Origin: JBBDRJ01 sp963766295
GTDB lineage: Bacteria > Actinomycetota > JAICYB01
Direction of reading: 5' to 3'
NCBI GenBank assembly: GCA_963766295.1
Contig: CAVXYW010000001.1
Span: 774,748-838,747 of the forward strand
Length of the DNA stretch: 64,000 nucleotides
The notes beneath the pieces were generated by a model, which saw only the letters and a program-made list of their open reading frames with translations, was not told the DNA's origin and made no database searches. The position numbers and the translations under genes are program-made. Below are positions 31,151 through 40,063 of this stretch, in pieces (within the stretch, counting starts at the first letter, position 1; each line of letters opens with the position of its first letter).

Positions 31151-32271
31151 GGAGCGTCGGCGAGCTTTTCTCTTACCGCTTGTGCGAAGTTCTCGCCGTA
31201 GCTGACTCCTTCTTCGTAGCCACCCTCACCCCAGGGATGCGGAAGGTATCCGTGCCACGGCGCGATACCCGCAAGCAGGACGCGGTCGTGACGCGCCGCG
31301 GATATCTCTTTCCCAAGGGCGTGGAAGGCCTCGCCCGGTATCGACACAACTCGAACATCCCCGATCGACCACTCGGTGAAGTCGACCTCCATCGTCCCCT
31401 CGCCCCAAAGCGTGGCCAACCCGGTGCCGCCGACCGGGGCTGCGACCGTCTCATGACGCAGGACGGTTAGCTCGTCGTCCAAGGGCTCGGTGTCTTCGAG
31501 CGCTGCGGCAACTACGCCAGCCATTCGCTTTCCGAACGCGACCGTCTCTTCATAAGAAGCGAACGGGTCGTAAGGCTCGTCCGGCTTGCCGCTCGGAGGG
31601 AGGGGATTGATGTCCCCGAGCGAGCCCGTTAGTTCGATCGCGGTTCCTCCGGTGAGCTCCTCCAGCTCCAAACGGAAAGGCCCGACCCAATCCGTCGCGA
31701 CTTTCATCCAGCCGGGACCGAGCAGTACGGGATGGATACCGAGATTCGCCAGAACGCCGAGACATTCGTGTTCGTCGCGCACCTCGAGCACGGAGATCCA
31801 CGGATCCTCGAACGGCAACAGCCGGCGGTTGAACGCGAACCCGTCCGGCAGAGGGGCCCGCCCGTAGAGCACGGTCGCCTCTTGGCTCGAGTCGCGTGCT
31901 GTGCTCGCCGCCCAGAGGCAGCCCTTGTGCAGCGTGTCGAGGAAGCCGTCCGGCATCGGCCAGCCGATCGCATCGCTGCCGCTTATGCCGCTCGGCCCGG
32001 AGTGAGTGTGCGTGCTCGAGATGATCACGTTGGCGGGGTCGATCTTCAGATCTTTCGCGATGGCATCCCTTATGGGGGTCGCGACATCACGCGACATCCC
32101 GAGCAGGTCGCAAACCACCAGGCACAGGCCGGTCGTGCCGTCGTCCAGAACGACCGCCCGCGCTTCGAGGTCCTCATGTACTTCCTTGGCGGCCTCGGTC
32201 CGTCCGCCGAACCCGGCGAGCCATACCGGCGGCTTCGGCGTGATCGGCGCGACGCCGAAGCCGGCTCTCAA
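31147..32271 (-). CDS. Neutral/alkaline ceramidase-like protein (N-terminal-domain family)
   Basis: A 374-residue protein from TTG 32271 (overlapping the upstream stop, TTGA). It shows the family's GFGVAPITPKPPVWLAGFGGR opening, ISSTHTHSGPSG (zinc-ligand histidines), NLGIHPVLLG, LTGSLGDINP and VVSIPGEAFHALGKE. It is shorter than true ceramidases and has no signal peptide. Such short relatives occur in sugar-catabolic clusters, where the substrate is likely a carbohydrate amide or ester rather than ceramide; that is inference. Confidence 0.75.
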   Translation of the reverse strand: MRAGFGVAPITPKPPVWLAGFGGRTEAAKEVHEDLEARAVVLDDGTTGLCLVVCDLLGMSRDVATPIRDAIAKDLKIDPANVIISSTHTHSGPSGISGSDAIGWPMPDGFLDTLHKGCLWAASTARDSSQEATVLYGRAPLPDGFAFNRRLLPFEDPWISVLEVRDEHECLGVLANLGIHPVLLGPGWMKVATDWVGPFRLELEELTGGTAIELTGSLGDINPLPPSGKPDEPYDPFASYEETVAFGKRMAGVVAAALEDTEPLDDELTVLRHETVAAPVGGTGLATLWGEGTMEVDFTEWSIGDVRVVSIPGEAFHALGKEISAARHDRVLLAGIAPWHGYLPHPWGEGGYEEGVSYGENFAQAVREKLADAP

Positions 32272-33242
32272 AGCTTCACAGTCTTTCCTGTGCGAGCCGA
32301 TTCGTAGGCTGCGCAGACGATGGCGAGCGCGGCTCTGCCGTCGGATCCGGTTGCGGGCTGTGTCGCGCCTTCTCCTCGGACGGAGGTGATGAAGTCCGCA
32401 AATGGATTCGACGCGTCGGTGGGTAGATCGAGTTCCTCGCTTCTTCCGTTCGCCGGACGAAACTTCAGCGGAGCGCGCGCGTCGGCGTGAAGGGAGCCTT
32501 CCGTACCGAAGACCGTTAGACCGAAATCGGGTGCCGGACGTGCAACCCAGCTCGCATGCAGGCTGCCGATCGCGCCGTCCTTGAACTTGATTGCCACTTG
32601 GGCGGCATCTTCGGCCGGTTCGGGTCCGAGAGTCACGGCCGTCACCTCTTCGGCTTCGAGTCCGGTAACGAAACGGACGAGATCCAGCGCATGGATGCCG
32701 AGATCGATAAGCGCACCGCCGCCCGAGAGTTTGGTGTCGAAGAACCACGTCGCGTCGGGAGCCCAGCCTTTCGGTCCCGCATGACCGAAGGCGGCGCGAA
32801 CACCGACGAGTTTGCCGAGCCGCGGAATCGCATCACGCGCTGCGATCGCCAGGGGCAGGTACCTGACGTTGTGCGCGACGTGCAGCACGACACCGTTCGC
32901 TTCGGCTGCGTCGATCATCGCGTCGGCTTCGTCCACTGTGCAGGCGATCGGCTTCTCGACCAACACGTGCTTTCCCGCTTTTGCCGCTGCTACTGCTTGC
33001 TCGCGGTGCAGCGAGTTGGGGGAGCAGATGTCAACGACGTCGACGTCGTCGCGGTTGATGACTTTCCGCCAATCGTCGGTGACGATCGCCGGTGCCCCGC
33101 CGGCTTCCTGAGCCGCAGCTTCCGCCGACCCCATCGAGCGCGAAGCGAAGGCTGTGAGCTCGACGCCGTCCATCTGCGTGAACGCCGGTACATGGGTACG
33201 TCGCGCGATCGCGCCGCATCCGACGACGGCGATCCGGGTCAC
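32268..33242 (-). CDS. Gfo/Idh/MocA family oxidoreductase of the amino-sugar cluster
   Basis: A 324-residue protein from GTG 33242 (overlapping the aminotransferase stop). The Rossmann motif is VTRIAVVGCGAIARRTH, the EKP motif is in HVLVEKPIACT, and the HxxD-type region is GGGALIDLGIHALDLVRFV. It probably oxidises or reduces a hydroxyl of a (amino)sugar, forming the keto form used by the neighbouring PLP aminotransferase. GTGA and TTGA overlaps on both sides imply strict co-expression. Confidence 0.88.
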   Translation of the reverse strand: MTRIAVVGCGAIARRTHVPAFTQMDGVELTAFASRSMGSAEAAAQEAGGAPAIVTDDWRKVINRDDVDVVDICSPNSLHREQAVAAAKAGKHVLVEKPIACTVDEADAMIDAAEANGVVLHVAHNVRYLPLAIAARDAIPRLGKLVGVRAAFGHAGPKGWAPDATWFFDTKLSGGGALIDLGIHALDLVRFVTGLEAEEVTAVTLGPEPAEDAAQVAIKFKDGAIGSLHASWVARPAPDFGLTVFGTEGSLHADARAPLKFRPANGRSEELDLPTDASNPFADFITSVRGEGATQPATGSDGRAALAIVCAAYESARTGKTVKL

Positions 33243-34498
33243 AGCAAGTGAGAAGCGACTTTGCCGACGGCGGTTGCGACGTCCTCGCAGTCGGCCGCTT
33301 CGTACGCGACGCCGACTCCGATGGTGAACGAGCGCGCAACGAGCGCCTCCGTGCGCGGGCACATGCCCATCTCGTAGGTGACGTCGGTCGGATGCTCCGC
33401 GCAATGCCACGGACCGCCCTTGTTGGTTGCGGTCCGTTTGGCGAGGATCGAAGGCGTCGTGTAAACGGGTTTGCCGTTGTAGACCTGCGCGCAGGGAACA
33501 CCCTCAGCGAACAGCGCCTTGATGAACGGCCGGGCAAGGTCCTTGTCCGGAAGGAACCACGTGATCGTCGACCCGCCGTCGCCCTCTGGATCGTGTGAGC
33601 CGCGCACCTCGAGACCCGGGACTTCGCCGAGGGTGTCGATGATCTTCCTGCGGTTCGCACGGAAGCGTTCGATGATCGACGGAAGTTTCTTCAGCTGTTC
33701 GAGCGCGATCGCTCCGGCGATCTCGGTCATGCGCAAGTTTTCGCCGCAGAACGGCTCGGACAGTTCCTCTCCGCGCTCGGAGCCGTAGCTTGTCACGAAC
33801 TGACCGCCCTGGTCGGAGAATCGCGAAGCCCGAACGTGCAGCTGCTCGTCGTTGGTGACGAGCGCACCGCCTTCGCCCGAGGTCACGTTCTTCTCGAGCT
33901 GCAAGGAGAACGCGCCGCAATCACCGATCGTCCCGAGGGCTTTCCCTTTGTAGGACGAGCCGATGGCCTGGCAGGCGTCCTCGATCACGGCCACGCCGTG
34001 TTTGCGAGCCACCGCCATGAGCGCGTCCATGTCGCAGCCCTGGTTCTCGAGCTGGACGGGCATGATCGCCGTCGTGCGCGGCGTGATCTTGGTTTCGACG
34101 TCTCCCGGGTCGGCTCCCAATGAGTTGTCGATCTCGCAGAAGATCGGGACGGCGCCCGCGGCTACCACGGCATTGACGGTGGCGATGAATGTGTAACAGG
34201 GGACGATCACTTCGTCTCCGCAGCCCACACCGAGGGCGGCAAGTCCGGCGCGAAGGGCGGCCGTGCCGCTCGATAGGCCTACCGCGTAGGGGACCGAGAG
34301 TTGCTCCCTGAGCAGACCCTCGAAGGCTTCGGTTTTGTTGAGGAGATTGGGCCCGTAGTAGCGGAACAGCGAACGGGACTCGAGGACTTCGATCGCGGCG
34401 GCGCGCTCCTCCTCGCCGAAAACGGAGAGTCCCCGCCCCATCGGGAGCCGCTTGGCGCGGACCGGTGTGCCGCCGTCGATAGCCAGTTTGTCGGTCAT
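33239..34498 (-). CDS. DegT/DnrJ/EryC1 family PLP-dependent aminotransferase
   Basis: A 419-residue sugar aminotransferase. VGLSSGTAALRAGLAALGVGCGDEVIVP is the cofactor-phosphate loop, AVIEDACQAIGSSYKGK carries the PLP-pyridine Asp, and FSLQLEKNVTSGEGG carries the Schiff-base Lys. The N-terminus (GGTPVRAKRLPMGRG) resembles the AHBA-synthase-like branch. Coupled to a Gfo/Idh dehydrogenase, it could interconvert keto- and amino-sugars. Direction (breakdown or synthesis) cannot be decided; the adjacent NagA and GH20 favour breakdown. Confidence 0.9.
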   Translation of the reverse strand: MTDKLAIDGGTPVRAKRLPMGRGLSVFGEEERAAAIEVLESRSLFRYYGPNLLNKTEAFEGLLREQLSVPYAVGLSSGTAALRAGLAALGVGCGDEVIVPCYTFIATVNAVVAAGAVPIFCEIDNSLGADPGDVETKITPRTTAIMPVQLENQGCDMDALMAVARKHGVAVIEDACQAIGSSYKGKALGTIGDCGAFSLQLEKNVTSGEGGALVTNDEQLHVRASRFSDQGGQFVTSYGSERGEELSEPFCGENLRMTEIAGAIALEQLKKLPSIIERFRANRRKIIDTLGEVPGLEVRGSHDPEGDGGSTITWFLPDKDLARPFIKALFAEGVPCAQVYNGKPVYTTPSILAKRTATNKGGPWHCAEHPTDVTYEMGMCPRTEALVARSFTIGVGVAYEAADCEDVATAVGKVASHLL

Positions 34499-34550
34499 TC
34501 CTGTCCTTTACGTAGCCCATCACAAGGAGGCGCTAACGCGCCATCTGCGA

Positions 34551-35666
34551 TCATCTAGACCAAACGCGTTTCCCGCCAATGTATGTGGCTCGCACGCGCA
34601 GGTCCTCACCGACCACGACGAAATCGGCCGGTGCGCCCGGTTCCAATCGACCGATCGGGACGCGTAGCAGCTCGGCCGGCGTCAGAGTCGCGGCCTGCAA
34701 AGCGTCACCAACATCAACCCCCGCGGCGACACACTCGCGAACGCCGTCACCGAGAGATGCGAATGCGCCGGCCAGTGTTCCGTCCTTCAGCCGTGCTGCG
34801 CTTCCGGAGCCACTCGCGCTTTTCGATCTTTGGGCGCCGGCAACGACATCCGATACCAACACAACGCGGCCCGGTCCTTTTATGCGGAACGCGATGGCGA
34901 GCGTCGCCGGATGGACATGTATTCCGTCGGCTATGAGGCCGGCGACCACTCGTTGGTCGCCGAGCACGGCGCCGACGATGCCGGGCTCGCGATGGTGAAG
35001 CGGACGCATCGCATTGAACAGATGGGTGGCCATAGTTGCGCCGGCGTCGATGGCCATCTGTGCCTCCGCAAAGGAGGCGTCGGAATGGCCGATCGACGCG
35101 ATCGCACCAACACTGCGCACGTACTTGATCGTGTCGATGGCGCCGGGAAGCTCGGGAGCAAGAGTCACGATGCGAACGAGTCCCTTGTGGCGTTCGAGGC
35201 TGCGCACGAGGGCCGTCTCCTTCGGCGCTTCGAGCGCAGCCTCGACGTGGGCACCTTTGCGCACCTTAGAGATCCACGGCCCCTCGAGATGGACGCCGAG
35301 GACGCGGGCGCCCTCGGTGCCGGCGCGTGCAACTTCGGCCACACAATCGAGCGCCGCCAGCCGCTCGTGCTCGCTCGACGACACGATCGTCGGGCACCAG
35401 GCGGTCACGCCGTGCATCGGGAGCTCCTTCGCGATGCCCCGGATCGCGTCGCTGGATGCACCAAGCACGTCATGGCGTCCCAGCCCGTTCACCTGGAGGT
35501 CGATGAAGCCGGGGATGACCGTTCCGGGGAGCTCGATGGTGGCTCCGGTAGACCGTCCGGGAGGCCCGACGCTGACGATCCGGCCTTCCTCGACACGAAC
35601 CTCGGCACCGGCCAGGGTGTTTCTGGGAGTGACGACGCGGGTGCAGCGGTAGATCTGTTCGGGCAT
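34551..35666 (-). CDS. nagA: N-acetylglucosamine-6-phosphate deacetylase
   Basis: A 371-residue amidohydrolase. Visible metal and substrate motifs are GTVIPGFIDLQVNG, GVHLEGPWISKVRKGAH, IGHSDASFAEAQMAIDAGATMATHLFNAM and VLVSDVVAGAQ. It removes acetate from GlcNAc-6-phosphate, feeding glucosamine-6-phosphate to glycolysis or wall synthesis. The start at ATG 35666 is divergent from the L,D-transpeptidase, with 76 bp between the two start codons. A gap of 52 bp separates it from the aminotransferase. The first metal site has LQVNGLGRHD in place of HxH, a known variant. Confidence 0.9.
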   Translation of the reverse strand: MPEQIYRCTRVVTPRNTLAGAEVRVEEGRIVSVGPPGRSTGATIELPGTVIPGFIDLQVNGLGRHDVLGASSDAIRGIAKELPMHGVTAWCPTIVSSSEHERLAALDCVAEVARAGTEGARVLGVHLEGPWISKVRKGAHVEAALEAPKETALVRSLERHKGLVRIVTLAPELPGAIDTIKYVRSVGAIASIGHSDASFAEAQMAIDAGATMATHLFNAMRPLHHREPGIVGAVLGDQRVVAGLIADGIHVHPATLAIAFRIKGPGRVVLVSDVVAGAQRSKSASGSGSAARLKDGTLAGAFASLGDGVRECVAAGVDVGDALQAATLTPAELLRVPIGRLEPGAPADFVVVGEDLRVRATYIGGKRVWSR

Positions 35667-35742
35667 GGATTTCCAGAGTCAACCAGCAGATAGGTACAGT
35701 TGTCACACGAAGGCGCAGGAGATTACAGCTGGGCGCATATCC

Positions 35743-36855
35743 ATGGCACTAAGGGCTAGACGACGGACGCCGACTTCGGCGGAATCCGACGGCTTTGTCG
35801 TGCCGTCAGCCGAGGAGATCCTGTCCGAAGCAACCAAGCCGCGCCACCACCTGCGGATCGCGTTGATATCGGCCGGCACGCTGATCGTCCTGCTTCTGGT
35901 CGGCGCCTACATCTACGACAAGACGAGCTCCTCTCATCTCATGCCCGGCACGCGCATCGGCGGCCTTCTTATCGGCAGCCGAACGGTCGACGAGGCGGAG
36001 AGCGTGCTGCACGACGAGTTCGTCGAACCGCTTCGCGAACCGGTTGAGATAGTTGCTCCAGATTTCAGCGAGCGCATAACGCCGTGGAACCTGGGACTCC
36101 GCTTGGAAGTGCGTGACTTCGTAAGCGACACGTTGGAGCGTCAGCGCGATCTGCCTGTCGTCGAACGCGTTTGGCATCGCATCTTCGGCGTGGACGGCGA
36201 CGTATCGCTTGCTCCGGAGATAGACGACGACGTACTCGATTCCTACATGGCGCGCGTCGATCCGATCATCGATCGCGCTCCCGAGGACGCGCGCATGGAG
36301 CTGACCGGTGACTCCTTGAAAGTGATCCCGCACAAGCTCGGCCGGGACATGCGCGCGCGTGAAGGCGAGAAGGCCATCATTCGCGCATTGAGCACCGGTC
36401 AATCGAAGATCGAGCTTCCCGTCGTCACAACGGAACCGGCTCTGAAGGCCGACGCCTTCACCAAGGTGTTGGTCGTGAACACGAGTGCAAATAGCCTGGC
36501 CTTCTACCGGGACGGCAAGGTTTCAAAGACGTACAGCGTTGCCACGGGCACCGGCGGTTTCCCGACGCCACACGGCCAGTTCCGGATCACGGCCAAGCGC
36601 AGGAACCCGACGTGGGTGAACCCGGGAGCCGATTGGGCGAAGGACATGCCGCCGTCCATCGGTCCCGGACCGAACAACCCTCTCGGCACCCGTGCGCTGA
36701 ACCTGAACGCCAGCGGCATACGGATCCACGGGACGCCGAACGACGAATCGATCGGGACGAATGCATCCCACGGTTGCATCCGCATGCACATGCACGAGGT
36801 CGAAGAGTTGTTCGAACAAGTGGACGTCGGGACGCCCGTCCTGATCGTCGGCTAG
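35743..36855 (+). CDS. Membrane-anchored L,D-transpeptidase (YkuD)
   Basis: A 370-residue protein: a cytoplasmic tail, one transmembrane helix (IALISAGTLIVLLLVGAYIY, residues ~39-58), a PG-binding-4/VanW-type region (residues ~70-235) and the YkuD catalytic domain. The latter shows LNASGIRIHGTPNDESIG and the nucleophile motif SHGCIRM (Cys near residue 345). It would form 3-3 cross-links in peptidoglycan or attach proteins to it. ATG 35743 is preferred; the 26 codons before it read through the divergent promoter region. It abuts the LLM gene stop to stop (CTAGCTA). Confidence 0.9.
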   Translation: MALRARRRTPTSAESDGFVVPSAEEILSEATKPRHHLRIALISAGTLIVLLLVGAYIYDKTSSSHLMPGTRIGGLLIGSRTVDEAESVLHDEFVEPLREPVEIVAPDFSERITPWNLGLRLEVRDFVSDTLERQRDLPVVERVWHRIFGVDGDVSLAPEIDDDVLDSYMARVDPIIDRAPEDARMELTGDSLKVIPHKLGRDMRAREGEKAIIRALSTGQSKIELPVVTTEPALKADAFTKVLVVNTSANSLAFYRDGKVSKTYSVATGTGGFPTPHGQFRITAKRRNPTWVNPGADWAKDMPPSIGPGPNNPLGTRALNLNASGIRIHGTPNDESIGTNASHGCIRMHMHEVEELFEQVDVGTPVLIVG

Positions 36856-37719
36856 CTACAAAACTGCCTCGGCCAGCCTCTCGATCTGCTCAGGGTCCGC
36901 CGCCGCGCCCGAGAAGTTGAACTCGTCGTACCCGGCGTCCCGGTAAAACTCCAACATTCGCTTGCATCCCTTGGCCGTCCTCGGCATCGCACCGATCGCG
37001 GCGGCGCCCAGCTCCGGGAAGAAGTTGTCGTAGTAGGCGTTGATGTTGCGCTCGGCCTCCTCGTCGTCACCGAGCGAGAAGTACGTTGCGCCGATGAGGC
37101 GCGGCTCGCCGTCCCGGCTCTCGGCTTTCCACGCCTCACGCAGCGAAGCGATGATCGGGTCGACCATCTCCGGTGTTCCGACGGCCATGTAACCGTCGCC
37201 CCACCTCGCGATGCGCCGAACGGTCCGTAGGGAATTCGTCAGCGTGCCGAAATAGATGGGAACGCGCCCGCGAACGGGTGGCGGACAGACGTCCCGCAAG
37301 CCACCTTCCGGCGGGGGCTCGCCACGCCAGAGCGCGTGCATGGTCGCGAGCATCGTGTCGAATCGATCGCCGCGATTGTCGAATCGCGTTCCGGTCGCTA
37401 TGAAATCGTCGGGTCGCATGCCGGCTCCCATGCCCAGCACGAAACGTCCTCCGGAGATGCGGTCGAGCGTTGCCGCCTGCTTGGCCAGCAGCACGGTCTC
37501 CCGCGCCGGTGCGACCAGCACCGAGGACAGCAATCGAACGCTCTGCGTAACGCCGGCGACGGCGCCGAGCGTCACGAGCTCTTCGTAAGCCGGATAGACG
37601 GTTCGTCCGATCACGCCGACGGATGCGAATCCATATTCTTCGGCCTTGCGTGCCCACTCGAGCAACGAGTCCCCGGCGATACCGGGGGCCGCATTGGGTA
37701 CGACGATCCCGATGTCCAT
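36856..37719 (-). CDS. LLM-class (F420-type) flavin-dependent oxidoreductase
   Basis: A 287-residue luciferase-like monooxygenase: MDIGIVVPNAAPGIAGDSLLEWARKAEEYGF, LAKQAATLDRISGGRFVLGMGAGMRPDDF and YFGTLTNSLRTVRRIARWGDGYM are typical blocks. Actinobacterial members mostly use coenzyme F420; FMN is the alternative. It is the last gene of a minus-strand operon after a cupin and an alpha/beta hydrolase (TAG directly followed by ATG at 37719). The substrate is unknown. Confidence 0.87.
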   Translation of the reverse strand: MDIGIVVPNAAPGIAGDSLLEWARKAEEYGFASVGVIGRTVYPAYEELVTLGAVAGVTQSVRLLSSVLVAPARETVLLAKQAATLDRISGGRFVLGMGAGMRPDDFIATGTRFDNRGDRFDTMLATMHALWRGEPPPEGGLRDVCPPPVRGRVPIYFGTLTNSLRTVRRIARWGDGYMAVGTPEMVDPIIASLREAWKAESRDGEPRLIGATYFSLGDDEEAERNINAYYDNFFPELGAAAIGAMPRTAKGCKRMLEFYRDAGYDEFNFSGAAADPEQIERLAEAVL

Positions 37720-38253
37720 CTAAAGCTTTACCCCGAGCAACTTCCCGAGCGCCGCGACCGGTGCGCTAAGCGCCGCGGCGAAACGAAGGAAGGCCCCGGC
37801 GGCCTGCGTCTCGCTACGGAACTCGCGCGCGAACATCGCCGCCACGATCGGGTTACGCGGCAGCCCATTTCGGGCGAGCTTTCCGTCGCGGCCTAATCCA
37901 TACAGAACCTCGAACATCTCCTCGGACCGCAACGCCGGACGCAACTCGATCGTGAGGTGGGCATCCTCCGCCGTCGGATTCTTGAAAACGTGCGGAACTC
38001 CCGGCGGTACCGAGATCGTTTCTCCCGGCGAGCCGTCAGATTCTTTTCCGGAGACCGTGAAGTGCGGCGTCCCCGAGTGGATGATGAATCGCTCTTCCTG
38101 GCTCGGGTGCACGTGCAGAGTCGGGACGAACCCACCCGGCCACATCACGAAGTCCATCTGAAGAAATTCGCCGCCGGTGTCCTCGCGAGTTTGGAGGAAC
38201 GTGATGCGTTGCTTGGTAACGGGATCGGAGATGACTTCGCCGGTGCGTGCCAT
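37720..38253 (-). CDS. Cupin-domain protein
   Basis: A 177-residue protein with a single conserved cupin barrel (residues ~25-110): LHVHPSQEERFIIHSGTPHFTVSG gives motif 1 with the His/His/Glu metal ligands, and VPPGVPHVFKN gives motif 2. The C-terminal helical tail (ALSAPVAALGKLLGVKL) is hydrophobic and may contact the membrane. Its start overlaps the stop of the hydrolase gene (TAATG). Function is unknown. Confidence 0.82.
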   Translation of the reverse strand: MARTGEVISDPVTKQRITFLQTREDTGGEFLQMDFVMWPGGFVPTLHVHPSQEERFIIHSGTPHFTVSGKESDGSPGETISVPPGVPHVFKNPTAEDAHLTIELRPALRSEEMFEVLYGLGRDGKLARNGLPRNPIVAAMFAREFRSETQAAGAFLRFAAALSAPVAALGKLLGVKL

Positions 38254-39123
38254 TAGGCCTTTAGGAACTCGATGATCTTGGGGTTGACCTCGTCCGGCTT
38301 CTCGAGATGCATGAAGTGCCCGGCTCCCTCGACGAAAACGTACTCACCGCCGGGTCCGAGCGCGCCGGCCAGTGCCTTCTCGTCGATCAGGTCGATCCCC
38401 ATGCACCCGTCCGTCGTGCCGTGGAAGTAGAGCATCGGGATGGGCAGCGGCCCGCCTGTGATCTGGGCCGCTTCGCCGTCGGGGGCCGTCCGAGCGTGGA
38501 ATGAGTCGCGGTAGTAGCCCATCGCCACCTGGCCCCCATCGGCGGCGAAAACGTCCTTGAGGCCGCGCATGAACGCCTCGCCCGGATCGAAACCGGGTGA
38601 CCAGTCGGCCCACAGGCGGTCGATGATCGCGAAGTCTCCTGTCGGGAAGGCGATATCGGATATGGGCGTCCCGAAGAACCAGATGTACCAGGACCGCTTC
38701 CACTGTTCGGGGCTATTCAGGTAAGACCCAGCGAGTGCAGGTGACGGCGGCACGGCCATCGTCACGCAGCGCTTGAACCGGTCCGGTTTGTGCGGCACCG
38801 CGGCGTGTACGGCACCTGCGCCCCAATCGCTTCCGATGATGTAGGCATCACCGTCGCCGGCTAGTGCATCGGTCAGCGCGATGGCATCGATCGCCATCGA
38901 CTGCGTGTGGTACTTCCCGTCCGGGGACGGCCCCGTCGGTGTGTAACCGCGCATCCACGGCGCGACGCGCGTGATAGCCCTCTTTGGCAAGGTCGGCCAG
39001 CAGCGGCTCCCACGTCGGAGCATGGTCGGGGAATCCGTGCAGGCAAAGGACGAGCGGCCCGTGGACCGGACCGGCATCCAGATATGCGAAATCGACCCCA
39101 TTGGCCGTGACCCGTTTGACCAC
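38253..39123 (-). pseudogene. Alpha/beta hydrolase (epoxide-hydrolase-like), one frameshift
   Basis: The start is GTG 39123. Codons give VKRVTANGVDFAYLDAGP, then LVLCLHGFPDHAPTWEPLLADLAKEGYH (oxyanion-hole HGFPD). Near 38975 the frame shifts, and the protein continues VAPWMRGYTPTG, IIGSDWGAGAVHAAV (nucleophile Asp in GSDWGA) and VEGAGHFMHLEKPDEV (catalytic His). One inserted C within CACGCGCGTCGCG explains the break. The nucleophile is Asp, as in epoxide hydrolases and haloalkane dehalogenases. Since everything else is intact, a sequence error is more likely than decay. Confidence 0.78.
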
Positions 39124-39213
39124 GGCCAGAGTCTGGCACCTGCCAGGATGTGGCTCCAACTGGAGATCTGGCCCGGAATCGTCCACCGAAGAAGGAACGC
39201 AAAAGGAGCCGAG

Positions 39214-40017
39214 ATGTCGACGATCACTCTCGAAAAACCGCGCGAAGGCGTCACTCTGCTCACGCTGAACCGTCCGGAGTCGCTCAACGCGATGAATCAC
39301 GAGCTCGTCGCCGATGTCCACAACGCTCTGGACGAGCTCGACGCCGATCATTCGTGCCGAGTCGTCGTCCTAACGGGTGCGGGACGCGCTTTCTGTGCCG
39401 GCCTCGACCTGAAGGGATCGGGTGCAGCGCCGAACACCGACGGTGTCGGACGGCCGCAGGCCGGCATGTTGTCCCAACAACACATCGCATCGCTCTACAC
39501 GCACATGCGTCAGGTGCGGAAGCCGATCATCGCGGCCGTTAATGGTGCAGCCGCCGGCGGGGGACTGGCCTTCGCGCTCGCGAGCGACATCCGCGTGGCG
39601 GCCACCTCGGCCAAGTTCAACGTGGCCTTCGTGAAGATCGGCCTTTCCGGCTGCGACGTCGGCGTCAGCTACCTGCTGCCCCGCCTGATCGGAGCCTCCA
39701 AGGCTTTCGAGATGATGCTGACGGGACGATTCGTGCTCGCCGACGAGGCCGAAAGGATCGGCCTGGTCTCACGGGTCGTCGGAGACGGCCAGGTCGTGGA
39801 CGCCGCGATGGAGATCGCCGATCAGATCATCGGGAACTCGCCGTTCGGGGTCTGGATGACCAAGGAAGTGATGTGGTCGAACCTCGAGGTCGGCAGCATG
39901 CAGGCCGCGATCGACCTCGAGAACCGGACGCAGATCCTCACAACGTTCACCGAAGATCTGCCCGAAGCGATGCGGTCGTTCCTGGAAAAGCGGAAGCCGG
40001 AGTTCAAGAACCGCTGA
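39214..40017 (+). CDS. Enoyl-CoA hydratase/isomerase family protein
   Basis: A 267-residue crotonase-fold protein. It starts at ATG 39214 behind AAAAGGAG. Core motifs are LTLNRPESLNAMNHELV, VVLTGAGRAFCAGLDLKGSG (oxyanion hole) and NGAAAGGGLAFALASDIRVA. The loop carrying the catalytic Glu reads VKIGLSGCDVGVSYLLPRLIG, where the usual Glu position is not obvious, so it may be an isomerase or atypical hydratase. It is divergent from the hydrolase operon and not coupled to other beta-oxidation genes. Confidence 0.87.
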   Translation: MSTITLEKPREGVTLLTLNRPESLNAMNHELVADVHNALDELDADHSCRVVVLTGAGRAFCAGLDLKGSGAAPNTDGVGRPQAGMLSQQHIASLYTHMRQVRKPIIAAVNGAAAGGGLAFALASDIRVAATSAKFNVAFVKIGLSGCDVGVSYLLPRLIGASKAFEMMLTGRFVLADEAERIGLVSRVVGDGQVVDAAMEIADQIIGNSPFGVWMTKEVMWSNLEVGSMQAAIDLENRTQILTTFTEDLPEAMRSFLEKRKPEFKNR

Positions 40018-40063
40018 GCGAAGCGATGCCGCAGCACCGATCGTCGGCGTGGCCGACACCGAG

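Noticed and set aside
29414..35666. Reading the DegT/Gfo cluster as an antibiotic (AHBA or aminoglycoside) biosynthetic cluster
   Set aside because: No polyketide synthase, glycosyltransferase or resistance gene is nearby, and GH20 plus NagA point to amino-sugar breakdown.
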